From: a virus
Length of the DNA: 31,504 bases
IMG/VR virus record: IMGVR_UViG_3300032296_003894
Coordinates: 1 to 31,504 of that record
Strand: one strand, 5' to 3'
Every line of letters starts with the position of its first letter. Positions within the stretch are counted from its first letter, which is position 1. The position numbers and the translations under genes are program-made. A model generated the notes under the pieces. That model saw only the letters and a list, made by a program, of their open reading frames with translations. It did not search any database and was not told the DNA's origin. This document shows positions 1 through 8,399 of the stretch, one piece after another.

Positions 1-408
1 ATACCTATTAAAAAATTAAAAGGTTTATTAGAAAGCAACACAGAAGGTCAAATTAAGCTTGAGGTCATCGCAGAGGATACTTATTTTACACCTTGGAAAT
101 CAAGTTTTCAAGTTGAAGCATCTAAAAAATTAACTGTAGAAGTTAAATCTCAAGACGCTGAACTTATAGCTGAAAGTGCTCCTAAAATTCAAGTTAGTGG
201 TATTAAAGAAGAAAACATTGATCCTATAACAGAACATGTAATTAAGTTAGTTAGAATGTTGATTAAAGAAGACATTAATGTTAAGAATTTAACTATTAAA
301 AAAGATAAAGTAAATAACATTGTAGCTACTTATTTGCAAGAAAATAAAATTGAACAAAACCAAGTTCAAGAGATTATAGACGGGATTATCTTAAAACTCC
401 CAAAATAA
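1..408 (+). CDS. C-terminal part of an unrecognised phage protein (5' end outside window)
   Basis: Frame 1 is open from the first base to TAA at 406-408, giving about 135 residues. The first ~60 residues look beta-rich (alternating hydrophobics, a DTYFTPW segment, then a run with EVK). The last ~60 are charged and probably helical, ending GIILKLPK. I do not recognise the family. It lies 15 bases upstream of the tail-fibre module with no promoter-like motif between, so it is probably cotranscribed with the fibres and may be another virion protein, but that is inference from position only. The true length and start cannot be seen. Confidence 0.75.
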   Translation: MPIKKLKGLLESNTEGQIKLEVIAEDTYFTPWKSSFQVEASKKLTVEVKSQDAELIAESAPKIQVSGIKEENIDPITEHVIKLVRMLIKEDINVKNLTIKKDKVNNIVATYLQENKIEQNQVQEIIDGIILKLPK

Positions 409-423
409 AAAAATTAATAAGTT

Positions 424-1752
424 ATGGCTGGACCCTTTGACTTAACAGGTCAAAATATTGAAAACACATACCAACGAATTCTTCAAACACCTGACGGTGT
501 TAATGTCTATGATGGTACTGGATCAGCCGTAACATTTACAGCGACAGCTACTGCTGGGGGTTCTAATACTCAAATACAATTTAATAGTGCTAGTCTATTA
601 AGTGGATCAGGCAATTTATCCTTTGATTATACTAATAATAATATTATTTTAACAGGATCTTTATTATTAACTCAATCTTATATAGCATCTGTTGATCATA
701 TTGATTTTAACACATCTTCATTATCTACAAGCACTACAGGAAGAATTCATTGGAATGATGTGGATGGTACTTTAGAATTAGGATTAAAGGGAGGAGTAGT
801 TAGTTCACAACTAGGTCAAGGATTAATAACAAGAGTAGTAAATAAAACTAATCCTCTTGTTGATTTATTAGGATCAAATTATCAAGTAGTTGTTGTTAGT
901 GGAGCCCAAGGACAAAGACTAGCTGTTAAATTAGCACAAGCTGATAACGACATCAACTCAGCAGGTACTTTAGGACTTGTAGCTGAAAATATAGCTAGAA
1001 ACCAAGAAGGATTTATTGTTACTGTTGGTTTATTAAAGAACATTAATACAACTGGAACCTTACAAGGTGAAACTTGGAATGATGGAGATATATTGTACCT
1101 ATCACCTACCACCGCAGGTCGTATAACTAATGTAAAACCTCAAGCACCTCAACACACTGTTATTATTGGTTATGTAGAGTATGCCCATCAAAACAATGGA
1201 AAAATATATGTAAAAATAGATAATGGTTACGAAATAGATGAATTACATAACGTAAGAATAACTACATCATCCTTAACCACCGGCCAACTACTTTCTTACA
1301 GCGGTAGTATATGGATAAACACTAACCAGTTAACAGGTAGTTATGGATTAACAGGTAGTTTATCCTTTACAAATGGAGGAGTAACTGGATCATTATTTGG
1401 AACAGCTAGTTGGGCCCAAAGCGCTTCACAAGCATTAACAGCAAGTTTTGTACAAACAGCCCAAACTGCATCATATGTTTTACAAGCAGTGAGTGCTTCC
1501 TTTGCAACAACATCATCTTTTGCTTTAACATATCCTTATAATTCAACTTCATCAGTTATAGGAAATGGATTGTCATCTTCTTTTAATATAAATCATGGCT
1601 TTAATACAAGAAACCTTCATATAACAGTTTATGAAGATACAACAGGTGATATAGTTTATCCTGATTTAAAACACTTAAATGTTAATACATCTAGTGTCAT
1701 ATTTGCTAATCCTCCTTCTTTAAATCAATATGTAGTCTATATTTCACAATAA
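424..1752 (+). CDS. Tail fibre-like structural protein
   Basis: 442 residues, rich in Ser, Thr, Ala and Gly. It begins MAGPFDLTGQNIENTYQRI, which I read as a virion-anchoring N-terminus. Near residue 47 comes an NTQIQFN...SGSGNLSFDYTNN module that recurs five times in the next protein. Residues about 305-365 are low-complexity six-residue blocks (TASWAQSASQALTASFV style). The last ~65 residues, from GNGLSSSFNINHGFNT to YVVYISQ, form a compact domain almost duplicated at the end of the following gene. The shared end suggests a common trimerisation, assembly or tip domain. No enzymatic motif is visible. The ATG follows GTT directly with no Shine-Dalgarno. The fibre call rests on composition, repeats and context; which fibre type is unknown. 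Confidence 0.8.
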   Translation: MAGPFDLTGQNIENTYQRILQTPDGVNVYDGTGSAVTFTATATAGGSNTQIQFNSASLLSGSGNLSFDYTNNNIILTGSLLLTQSYIASVDHIDFNTSSLSTSTTGRIHWNDVDGTLELGLKGGVVSSQLGQGLITRVVNKTNPLVDLLGSNYQVVVVSGAQGQRLAVKLAQADNDINSAGTLGLVAENIARNQEGFIVTVGLLKNINTTGTLQGETWNDGDILYLSPTTAGRITNVKPQAPQHTVIIGYVEYAHQNNGKIYVKIDNGYEIDELHNVRITTSSLTTGQLLSYSGSIWINTNQLTGSYGLTGSLSFTNGGVTGSLFGTASWAQSASQALTASFVQTAQTASYVLQAVSASFATTSSFALTYPYNSTSSVIGNGLSSSFNINHGFNTRNLHITVYEDTTGDIVYPDLKHLNVNTSSVIFANPPSLNQYVVYISQ

Positions 1753-1762
1753 CATACTTTTT

Positions 1763-1773
1763 AATATTTATAA
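1763..1773 (+). promoter_or_regulatory. AATATTTATAA late-region motif, copy 1
   Basis: Exact AATATTTATAA, 10 bases after the first fibre's stop and 13 bases before the next ATG. It is one of eight copies of a near-identical motif restricted to gaps in the structural half of the window. Role (late promoter or RNA processing signal) is inferred. Confidence 0.5.
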
Positions 1774-1786
1774 CTAAAAGTAGTTA

Positions 1787-4700
1787 ATGGCTCAAGTTTA
1801 TATAAGTCAATATGCTCGAAGAGCTGGTATAGCAGATATAGCTTTAACAGCATCATATATACCTCCTGTAATATCTCTCCCAGGTGGCCAGAATACTCAA
1901 ATTCAATTTAATAGTGGTGGTATAGCTTTAAGTGGTAGTCCTAATTTAACTTTTAATTACGCTTCAAATCCTCAAGTATTATCTATGACAGGTAGTATAA
2001 TACTATCTGGTAGTACTTTTTTATTCGGTTTGTCTGGTAGCACTGCTCCTCAAGTATTAGTTTATGATAATATAACAGGACAAGTTTATTATACTGCTTC
2101 ATCTGCTTTTGGGGGTGTAGGTAGTTCACCTGGAAGTCCACTTAATTCTATTCAATTTAATAATGCTGGGAACTTTGGTGGAAATGCTAATTTGACTTTT
2201 AATGGAACAGATACTATTTATTTAACAGGTTCAATGTTTGTAAGTGGAGCAATATCTGCTTCATTTGGTCCTAGTACTGTTGGATTTTTTGGTACTTCAA
2301 GTTGGGCTGTGAGTGCTTCAAGAGCAACAACTGCATCTTTTGCTTTAACATCATCTTTTTCTGTTTCATCTTCTTATGCTTCCTCTAGCCCAAATTTTGC
2401 AAATACAAATTTAGTATTTACAGATAATAGAAAACATGACACTAATAGATATTCTTATTTTATATATAGTGATTTAGTAGGAGGTGATGAAACAGATCCT
2501 TTTCAAGGATTTGGTGTTAGTGGTAGTTTTCATTATTTCAACACTGGTTCAAATGTTTTAGGAACAGCAGCTGGTTCAACAAATACTTACACATATCTTG
2601 AGATAACATCTCAATCTATTGATTTAAGTTTTAACGCTGATCCGGCAGTACCAAGTTCTTATACTTTTGCTAAAACATCTGCTTCTTTTTCTAGTTCATT
2701 GACTGTAACTAAATCAGTATTTTTTCCTGGCTTAACCTTAGCCTCACGACCAAATGTCGTAATGATAGATACAGCTTCAGGTCAATTATATTATTTAAAT
2801 TCTTCTTCTTTAGGAGGAGGAGCTGCGAACATACAAATATTAAACGAAGGATCCTCTATCACTACTGCTGTAACTTCTATAGATTTTGTAGGTGGTGGTG
2901 TTAATGCTACAAATACTGGTGACGCAGTAACAGTTACTATTCCTGGTGGAGGCACTGGAGCACCGGGTGGTTTAAACACTCAAATTCAATTTAATAGTGG
3001 AAGTGAATTTAGTGGAAGTGGAAACTTTACTCTTAATTATACTACAAATACAGTTGGGTTAACTGGCTCAATGGTAATAAGTGGTAGCACCACATTAACA
3101 GGCTCAATGTTTGTTAGCGGCGCTATTTCCGCGTCATTTGGACCTAACACTGTTGGATTCTTTGGTACTGCTTCTTGGGCTCAAAGTGCTTCTCAAGCTA
3201 TAAGTTCAAGTTATAGTTTAAGTAGTAGTTATGCTTTATCAGCATCATACGCTTTATCAAGTTCTTATGCCTTAAGCTCAAGTTATGCTTTATCAAGTTC
3301 TTATAGTTTAAGCAGTTCGTATGCTCTTAGTGCTTCTTATGCCTTAAGTTCAAGCTATGCCCTATCTTCCTCATATGCTTTAAGTAGCAGTTACGCTTTA
3401 TCAGCGTCATATGCTTTAAGCAGTAGCTATACTTTATCTAGTTCTTATGCCCTTAGTGCATCATATGCTTTAAGTAGCAGTTACGCTTTAAGTGCCTCAT
3501 ATTCCTTATCAAGTTCCTACGCATTATCAGCATCTTACAGTGATACAAGCTCATTTTCTTTTACTTCATCATTAGCGTATACTGCTTCATTTATAACCGC
3601 ATCTAATGTGTGGGGACCATTTGGTTCTAGCAGTGTAGCGAGTGCTTCTTATGCTTCTGGATCTACAAGTGCATCTTATGCTTTAACAGCTTCATTTTCT
3701 TTAGCTTCAAACCCTGCCCCTTCTGACAAATATGTACAGTATAATAATAATGGAGCTTTTGGAGCTTCAAGTAATTTTCAATTTGATTATACTAATAATA
3801 TTGTTCAAATAAAAGGTCGATTAGAACAATCTTCTGGAAATACTACAGGAACAGGAGCACACGCTGAAGGCTCAAAAACATCAGCTATAGGTAATGATTC
3901 TCATGCTGAAGGAGAACAAACTCAAGCTCAAGGTAATTATTCTCACGCTGAAGGTTATCAAACATATGCTGTAGCTCCTCATTCTCATGCTGAAGGTAAA
4001 GCTGTAAGAGCTGAAGGTACTGCTTCTCATGCTGAGGGTAATATAACTATAGCAACTGGTATTTCTTCTCACGCTGAAGGATATAATACAATAGCTATTG
4101 GAAACGGTTCTCATGCTGCTGGTTATTTCACTTCAGCGTCAGGTGATTTTCAATCAGTGATAGGTCAATATAATGTAGCTTTAACTTCACAAAGTGCTTT
4201 TATTATAGGAGATGGAACAGCAGATAATGATCGCCATAATGTTTTATTTGTTTCAAGATCATGGTTTGAAGTAAGTGCTTCAAATGTATTTTTAAAAGGT
4301 CTCCCTTCATCCTCTCAACTTAATGTTCTAGTTTATAATTCATCATCTGGTCAAGTTTATTACACTGCTTCAAGTGCTATTGGTGGAGGTGGAGGTAGTG
4401 GTGATATAACAGCTGTAAATGCTGGAGATGGTTTAAGTGGAGGTGGCTCATCTGGAGATGTAACTTTATCATTAAATACAGGATCAACTCATTTTATAGA
4501 TGGAGTATATGCTTTAACAGGAAGTTTATTAACAACATCTTCCTTTAATAACTGGACAGGATCAACCATCAGTCAATTCTCTGGAACTGCTTCATATGCT
4601 ACTTTTGCTAGTGCGGCATACGCTGCTCCTTCTAACACTTATATTCAATTTAATAGTGGAGGATTATTCTCAGGATCACAACACTTCACCTTTAATTATA

Positions 4701-5836
4701 CCTCACAAAGCTTACAACAAGGATATAATGTTACATCATCTGGGCTATACCAAACAGTATTTGGAACAACTAATCTAACTAAAACATCACAAAGTGCTTT
4801 TATAATAGGTGATGGCGGAGAAGGATTGGTATTTGATCCAAATCGATTAGCTGTTGATGTTGCTCTTGCACAACAAAATGGCATACGTGTTTCAACATCT
4901 TCAATCCATGTGCCTGGTGTTTTTATACCTGATGAATATTTTATTGATGGAACTATTACTTTTATATCATCAAGTGTATCTGAAACTTTTACCATAGCTA
5001 CAGCTACTAACAATGGAGATAATAGATATCAATTTGATTTAGATAATCCTGTAGGATATGCTTATGATCGTTTTGAAACAACATTAGTTATTACTAGTGG
5101 TCCTGCTGCTAAACATAATTTATTATTTGCTTCAAGATCATGGTTTGAATTAGATGCTAATGATGTTTTTATAAAAAATCTTCCATCATCTTCCCCACCC
5201 CACATCATAGGATATAATACCTCTTCAGGACAATTATCATATACAACTATTTTTCCGTATACTGGTAGTGCTAGGATAACAGGTAGTTTAATAGTTTCTG
5301 GTGGGTTTATAGTACACGATCCTACTATTGGGTATAATCTTATTAATGCTCTTAATACTGTTTTAATTGATACAGCTGGAGTAACAAGTATTAGTTGGGC
5401 AGGTAGAGAATTAATTGATAATACTGGTAATCCTTCTTTAGCGTGGGGTAGTTCTACTTTACTAGCTAATGATGGGTCAACTCCTCACATAGATTGGAGC
5501 AACACTAGTTATATGAACTTTACCAGTACCGCTGAAAATCCTATAACACGTGTTCTTGGTATGGATAACAGTAATAATGTTTACTGGACATCCTCAACAG
5601 CTATAGGTGGTGGTACTTTTAATTCAACTTCATCATTTTTAGGAAATGGATTATCATCATCATTCAATATAAATCATGGCTTTAATACTTTAAATCTTCA
5701 TATAACAGTTTACTCAGCAAGCGGAACATATGAAACTGTTTACCCAGATATAAGAAGAGTAAATACTAATACAGCAAGTATTGTGTTCGCTAATCCACCT
5801 TTAACAAATGAATATATAGTTTACATATCACAATAA
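1787..5836 (+). CDS. Large repetitive tail fibre protein
   Basis: 1349 residues, the main fibre candidate. Visible architecture: an N-terminal VYISQYARRAG segment; five copies of an IQFN..G.f.Gs.nltf.y module (near residues 37, 120, 400, 650 and 950); 19 uninterrupted hexapeptides of the ALSSSY/ALSASY type (residues 471-584); seven 14-residue SHAEG repeats (691-788) like the YadA trimeric-adhesin head roll; two copies of an SQSAFIIGDG...RSWFE unit; and a C-terminal GNGLSSSFNINHGF...YISQ domain shared with the upstream fibre. All this fits a long trimeric fibre of beta-structured segments. It ends at TAA, whose last A starts the next ATG. The receptor is unknown. An enzymatic depolymerase role is not supported by any motif I see. 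Confidence 0.85.
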   Translation: MAQVYISQYARRAGIADIALTASYIPPVISLPGGQNTQIQFNSGGIALSGSPNLTFNYASNPQVLSMTGSIILSGSTFLFGLSGSTAPQVLVYDNITGQVYYTASSAFGGVGSSPGSPLNSIQFNNAGNFGGNANLTFNGTDTIYLTGSMFVSGAISASFGPSTVGFFGTSSWAVSASRATTASFALTSSFSVSSSYASSSPNFANTNLVFTDNRKHDTNRYSYFIYSDLVGGDETDPFQGFGVSGSFHYFNTGSNVLGTAAGSTNTYTYLEITSQSIDLSFNADPAVPSSYTFAKTSASFSSSLTVTKSVFFPGLTLASRPNVVMIDTASGQLYYLNSSSLGGGAANIQILNEGSSITTAVTSIDFVGGGVNATNTGDAVTVTIPGGGTGAPGGLNTQIQFNSGSEFSGSGNFTLNYTTNTVGLTGSMVISGSTTLTGSMFVSGAISASFGPNTVGFFGTASWAQSASQAISSSYSLSSSYALSASYALSSSYALSSSYALSSSYSLSSSYALSASYALSSSYALSSSYALSSSYALSASYALSSSYTLSSSYALSASYALSSSYALSASYSLSSSYALSASYSDTSSFSFTSSLAYTASFITASNVWGPFGSSSVASASYASGSTSASYALTASFSLASNPAPSDKYVQYNNNGAFGASSNFQFDYTNNIVQIKGRLEQSSGNTTGTGAHAEGSKTSAIGNDSHAEGEQTQAQGNYSHAEGYQTYAVAPHSHAEGKAVRAEGTASHAEGNITIATGISSHAEGYNTIAIGNGSHAAGYFTSASGDFQSVIGQYNVALTSQSAFIIGDGTADNDRHNVLFVSRSWFEVSASNVFLKGLPSSSQLNVLVYNSSSGQVYYTASSAIGGGGGSGDITAVNAGDGLSGGGSSGDVTLSLNTGSTHFIDGVYALTGSLLTTSSFNNWTGSTISQFSGTASYATFASAAYAAPSNTYIQFNSGGLFSGSQHFTFNYTSQSLQQGYNVTSSGLYQTVFGTTNLTKTSQSAFIIGDGGEGLVFDPNRLAVDVALAQQNGIRVSTSSIHVPGVFIPDEYFIDGTITFISSSVSETFTIATATNNGDNRYQFDLDNPVGYAYDRFETTLVITSGPAAKHNLLFASRSWFELDANDVFIKNLPSSSPPHIIGYNTSSGQLSYTTIFPYTGSARITGSLIVSGGFIVHDPTIGYNLINALNTVLIDTAGVTSISWAGRELIDNTGNPSLAWGSSTLLANDGSTPHIDWSNTSYMNFTSTAENPITRVLGMDNSNNVYWTSSTAIGGGTFNSTSSFLGNGLSSSFNINHGFNTLNLHITVYSASGTYETVYPDIRRVNTNTASIVFANPPLTNEYIVYISQ
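3197..3538 (+). repeat. 19-unit hexapeptide-coding repeat array (18-nt units)
   Basis: Nineteen consecutive units of [A/S/T]-[L/I]-S-[S/A]-S-Y with no insertions or deletions, flanked by more degenerate units (AQSASQ before; SDTSSF, SFTSSL, AYTASF after). At DNA level the units are scrambled. Serine is written as AGT, AGC, TCA, TCT, TCC and TCG. Only two pairs of units are identical, 4 = 6 and 11 = 16. Confidence 0.95.
3857..4150 (+). repeat. Seven 14-residue YadA-head-like repeats (42-nt units)
   Basis: Seven units of exactly 14 residues, each starting with SHAEG (AHAEG in the first, SHAAG in the last) followed by a variable nine-residue part, often ending A.G or I.G. The length and A-x-G pattern match the left-handed beta-roll repeats of YadA-type trimeric adhesin heads, which supports a trimeric fibre segment here. 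Confidence 0.9.
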
Positions 5837-5991
5837 TGGCACAATTTTTAACTGAAATACAATTTGCTACTACAAGTTCTATGGAAACCCCAGAACCTGG
5901 ATTTATAACTATATATGCTAATACAGATGGATTTTTATATGCCGTATTATCAAATGGAACTCAAGTTAAATTAAGTAATACTTCTATATGA
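5836..5991 (+). CDS. 51-residue mini-protein resembling the N-terminal module of the glycine-rich proteins
   Basis: The ATG shares its A with the fibre's TAA (TAATG), and its TGA overlaps the next gene's ATG (ATGA). This double overlap strongly suggests a translated, coupled gene. The product starts MAQFLTEIQFATT and continues TPEPGFITIYANTDGFLYA...NGTQVKL. The pattern TP..G....yA....Ly....GT...L is also found at the start of the next two proteins (TPSTGTGALFASGSTLHF...GTLFPL and TPSSGFGTLFASSSKLYF...GTTYDL). It therefore looks like a stand-alone copy of their presumed attachment module. Function is unknown; a small virion or baseplate adaptor is a guess from context. Confidence 0.75.
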   Translation: MAQFLTEIQFATTSSMETPEPGFITIYANTDGFLYAVLSNGTQVKLSNTSI

Positions 5992-7079
5992 GTCAGGTTT
6001 TAAAAAACTTACAATTAGTCACACAATCATATTCTGGAACTCCAAGTACAGGTACTGGTGCTTTATTTGCTAGTGGTAGTACTTTACATTTTGAGAATGC
6101 TGCTGGTACTCTATTTCCTTTAGGGTCAACAGGAGGCGGATCAGGATATATTATAGTTAGAGAATATACTGGATCTGCACCTGGTGGTGGGACTTTAACT
6201 CCTACTTGGAATAATAACTCAAGTATAAAATATATTCAAGTAATTTGTGTTGGGGGTGGAGGTGGAGGAGGAGGCAACAATGCTAGAAATCAAAATACAA
6301 ATATGAGAGCAGGAAGTGGTGGAGGAGGAGGAGCTGTAGCTTGGGGATTTTTTGATTCTGCCTCATTAACTCAACCTAACTATACAATTTCTGTAGGAGC
6401 AGGAGGAGCAGGAGGAGCAGCTGTAGCCGTTCAAACCAATACAGGTAATAATGGCTCAGCTGGAGGTTACACAACATTTGGTGGAACATTAGTTAGCGCT
6501 AGTGGAGGAAGTGGAGGAGCAGGAGCAACTAATGCTGCAGGCACAAGCACAGTAGCTGCTGGTGGTTTAGCCATTAATTGCCTCCCAGGACCTGGTTTTG
6601 CTATTAATGGAGGACCAGGAGCTGTTGGTACGACAAGTGGTACTTCTCCAAATGCTACTAGTTCTTTTTCTACTCCTTTAACTCCTATAGGCACATCAGG
6701 AGGTGGGGCTAGTTGGAGTATAGCATCTGATGGGACTGTTAGATCTGGTTCATTAGGAGGTGATGGATATGAATGGAATACTCTTAAATCTAATAATATT
6801 ATTAACAGCAACTCAGGCTCAAATAATTTAGTGACAGCAGCTGTTTTATTGCAATTTACAAGTAGTATATTAACAACAACATATGGTTTAGGAGGAGGAG
6901 GGAATGGAGATTTAACTACAGTTGTTACTTTTAATAATAGTGGATCTGGAGGTAATGGAGGACTATATGGAGCTGGTGGTGGTGGAGCATCACCATTATA
7001 CTCATCAACAGTTGGTCGTTTTGGCTCTCCGGGGGGAAGTGGCTCTTCTGGTTTATGTATAGTAGTAGAATATTATTAA
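5988..7079 (+). CDS. Glycine-rich adhesin-like tail protein, copy 1
   Basis: 363 residues. Residues 1-50 carry the TPSTGTGALFASGSTLHF...GTLFPL module. From about residue 60 the protein becomes a glycine-rich domain: IKYIQVICVGGGGGGGG, then GSGGGGGAVAWG, then YTISVGAGGAGGAA, and so on, ending SSGLCIVVEYY. This is the layout of phage glycine-rich fibre-tip domains (Gly_rich_2-like; compare the polyglycine sandwich adhesins of T-even phages), in which Gly-rich strands pack as a polyglycine-II bundle and variable loops bind receptors. The assignment to receptor binding is inference from composition and position after the long fibre. It overlaps the preceding mini-gene by four bases. Confidence 0.75.
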   Translation: MSQVLKNLQLVTQSYSGTPSTGTGALFASGSTLHFENAAGTLFPLGSTGGGSGYIIVREYTGSAPGGGTLTPTWNNNSSIKYIQVICVGGGGGGGGNNARNQNTNMRAGSGGGGGAVAWGFFDSASLTQPNYTISVGAGGAGGAAVAVQTNTGNNGSAGGYTTFGGTLVSASGGSGGAGATNAAGTSTVAAGGLAINCLPGPGFAINGGPGAVGTTSGTSPNATSSFSTPLTPIGTSGGGASWSIASDGTVRSGSLGGDGYEWNTLKSNNIINSNSGSNNLVTAAVLLQFTSSILTTTYGLGGGGNGDLTTVVTFNNSGSGGNGGLYGAGGGGASPLYSSTVGRFGSPGGSGSSGLCIVVEYY

Positions 7080-7085
7080 AAAGTT

Positions 7086-8180
7086 ATGGCAAAATTATTA
7101 AATACAACATTTTTAGTTACACAATCTGCCCCCGCAACTCCAAGTTCTGGTTTTGGAACTTTATTTGCTAGTAGTAGTAAATTGTATTTTAAAAATACTT
7201 CTGGCACAACATATGATTTAACTACAGCTGGAGCTGGAGGAGGATATACTAATATTTTAATTTACACTAGCTCAGGAACATATACATACAATACTGGATC
7301 TGGTATCCAATATATAAAAGTAGTTTGTGCTGGAGGTGGAGGTGGTGGTGCTAGTGGTAGACTTGGACAAATCAGTTCTACTCGTACAGGAGGTGGTGGA
7401 GGAGCTGGAGGAAACATAAATGTTGCTTATTTTTCTTCATCATTCCTAACAACTGGAAGTTATACAGTAACTGTAGGAGCGGGAGGTGCTGGTGGTGGCC
7501 AAAGAACAGGTGCAAGTAATTTAAATGGACTAAATGGTAGCACGGGGGCTAGTAGTTCTTTCGCGTCTGGATCAACTATATTATTAACTGGATTAGGGGG
7601 TGTTGGAGGAGCAGGAGGACAATTAGGCGCAGCAGGTGGTGGTGGAACTAACACCGCTCCTTCATCTCTAACAGTATTAAATCCATATCCACCGTTTTAC
7701 TATTCTGGTGTAGACGGTACACGAGGTGGAGCTTTTGCTACTACTGCTCCTCCTAGCTCATCTAATACTACTGATGCTTTTAATGGAATTAGATTTTTAG
7801 CCGGAGGTGGAGGTGGAGGAGGAATAAATGCTGCTAATACTTCAGGTAGTGGTGGATCAGGCTCAGCTATTTATCGATATGCTACTTTAATACAATCTGG
7901 TTCTCCTGGAATACCAGGTGGATCTATAAACGGTCAAAACGGGGCTAATGTGATTGATATGGTTAATTTTCTTTTATATTATACAGGTAGTAATATAACA
8001 ACTAATGTATTAGTAGGAACTGGGGGACATGGTGGAACTGGGGGTAATCCTAGTGGGACAGGTGGAAGCGGCAGTAGAGCTGCTGGAGGCGGAGGTGGGG
8101 GAGCATCCTCAGTAAACTTTACAGCTAGTGCCGCGGGTCCTGGAGGTGACGGTTTTACAATAATTTTTGAATACTATTAA
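7086..8180 (+). CDS. Glycine-rich adhesin-like tail protein, copy 2
   Basis: 364 residues, a paralogue of the preceding protein with the same length and plan. The N-terminal module reads TPSSGFGTLFASSSKLYF...GTTYDL. Then come the strand IQYIKVVCAGGGGGGA and several Gly-rich stretches (GAGGAGGG, AGGGGGGGI), ending GGDGFTIIFEYY. Gly-rich frameworks align, whereas the segments between them (residues ~150-260) differ, the pattern expected of a duplicated receptor-binding scaffold with diverged loops. It begins six bases after the first copy's stop with AGTTATGG at the start and no Shine-Dalgarno. Two adhesins might be alternative tips or subunits of one complex; the sequence does not say which. 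Confidence 0.75.
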   Translation: MAKLLNTTFLVTQSAPATPSSGFGTLFASSSKLYFKNTSGTTYDLTTAGAGGGYTNILIYTSSGTYTYNTGSGIQYIKVVCAGGGGGGASGRLGQISSTRTGGGGGAGGNINVAYFSSSFLTTGSYTVTVGAGGAGGGQRTGASNLNGLNGSTGASSSFASGSTILLTGLGGVGGAGGQLGAAGGGGTNTAPSSLTVLNPYPPFYYSGVDGTRGGAFATTAPPSSSNTTDAFNGIRFLAGGGGGGGINAANTSGSGGSGSAIYRYATLIQSGSPGIPGGSINGQNGANVIDMVNFLLYYTGSNITTNVLVGTGGHGGTGGNPSGTGGSGSRAAGGGGGGASSVNFTASAAGPGGDGFTIIFEYY

Positions 8181-8192
8181 AAACAAATTAAT

Positions 8193-8399
8193 ATGGCTAG
8201 ATGGGCAATAATAAAATCAAATTATGTAATTGACATAATAATATGGGATGGAATAACCCCATACCAGTACCCTGGTAATTATGATATCATGGTAGAAGAA
8301 AATACTGAAAATGCAGGATATGGAGATTGGTATGAAGCCTCTGAAGGTATCTTCTACCATCCTCTTTCAATTCCACCTGATTTCCCAGGAAATCCTTAA
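8193..8399 (+). CDS. Small protein of unknown function at the end of the fibre block
   Basis: 68 residues beginning MARWAIIKSNYVIDIIIWDG, then Pro/Tyr-rich with DWYEASEGIFYHP and ending PPDFPGNP. The opening (hydrophobic strand, N, VI.II.WDG) resembles short proteins often found at the ends of phage fibre operons, sometimes annotated as fibre-assembly or C-terminal fibre pieces. I cannot assign it to a named family. No signal peptide or membrane segment is visible. It lies 12 bases after glycine-rich copy 2, and its stop codon abuts an AATATTTATAA motif that probably closes this transcription block. Confidence 0.6.
   Translation: MARWAIIKSNYVIDIIIWDGITPYQYPGNYDIMVEENTENAGYGDWYEASEGIFYHPLSIPPDFPGNP

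Noticed and set aside
3881-4114. Minus-strand ORF within the SHAEG repeat region
   Set aside because: It is an antisense shadow of the in-phase 42-base repeat; the Ser/Ile/Tyr-rich product has no start context and the sense frame is clearly coding.
3197-4150. CRISPR array or other non-coding direct repeats
   Set aside because: The 18- and 42-base periods are whole-codon protein repeats in one open frame, with no constant repeat/variable spacer structure.
6467-6811. Minus-strand Pro-rich ORFs opposite the glycine-rich genes (also 7460-7654)
   Set aside because: GGN glycine codons read as NCC proline on the other strand, so these are compositional shadows.
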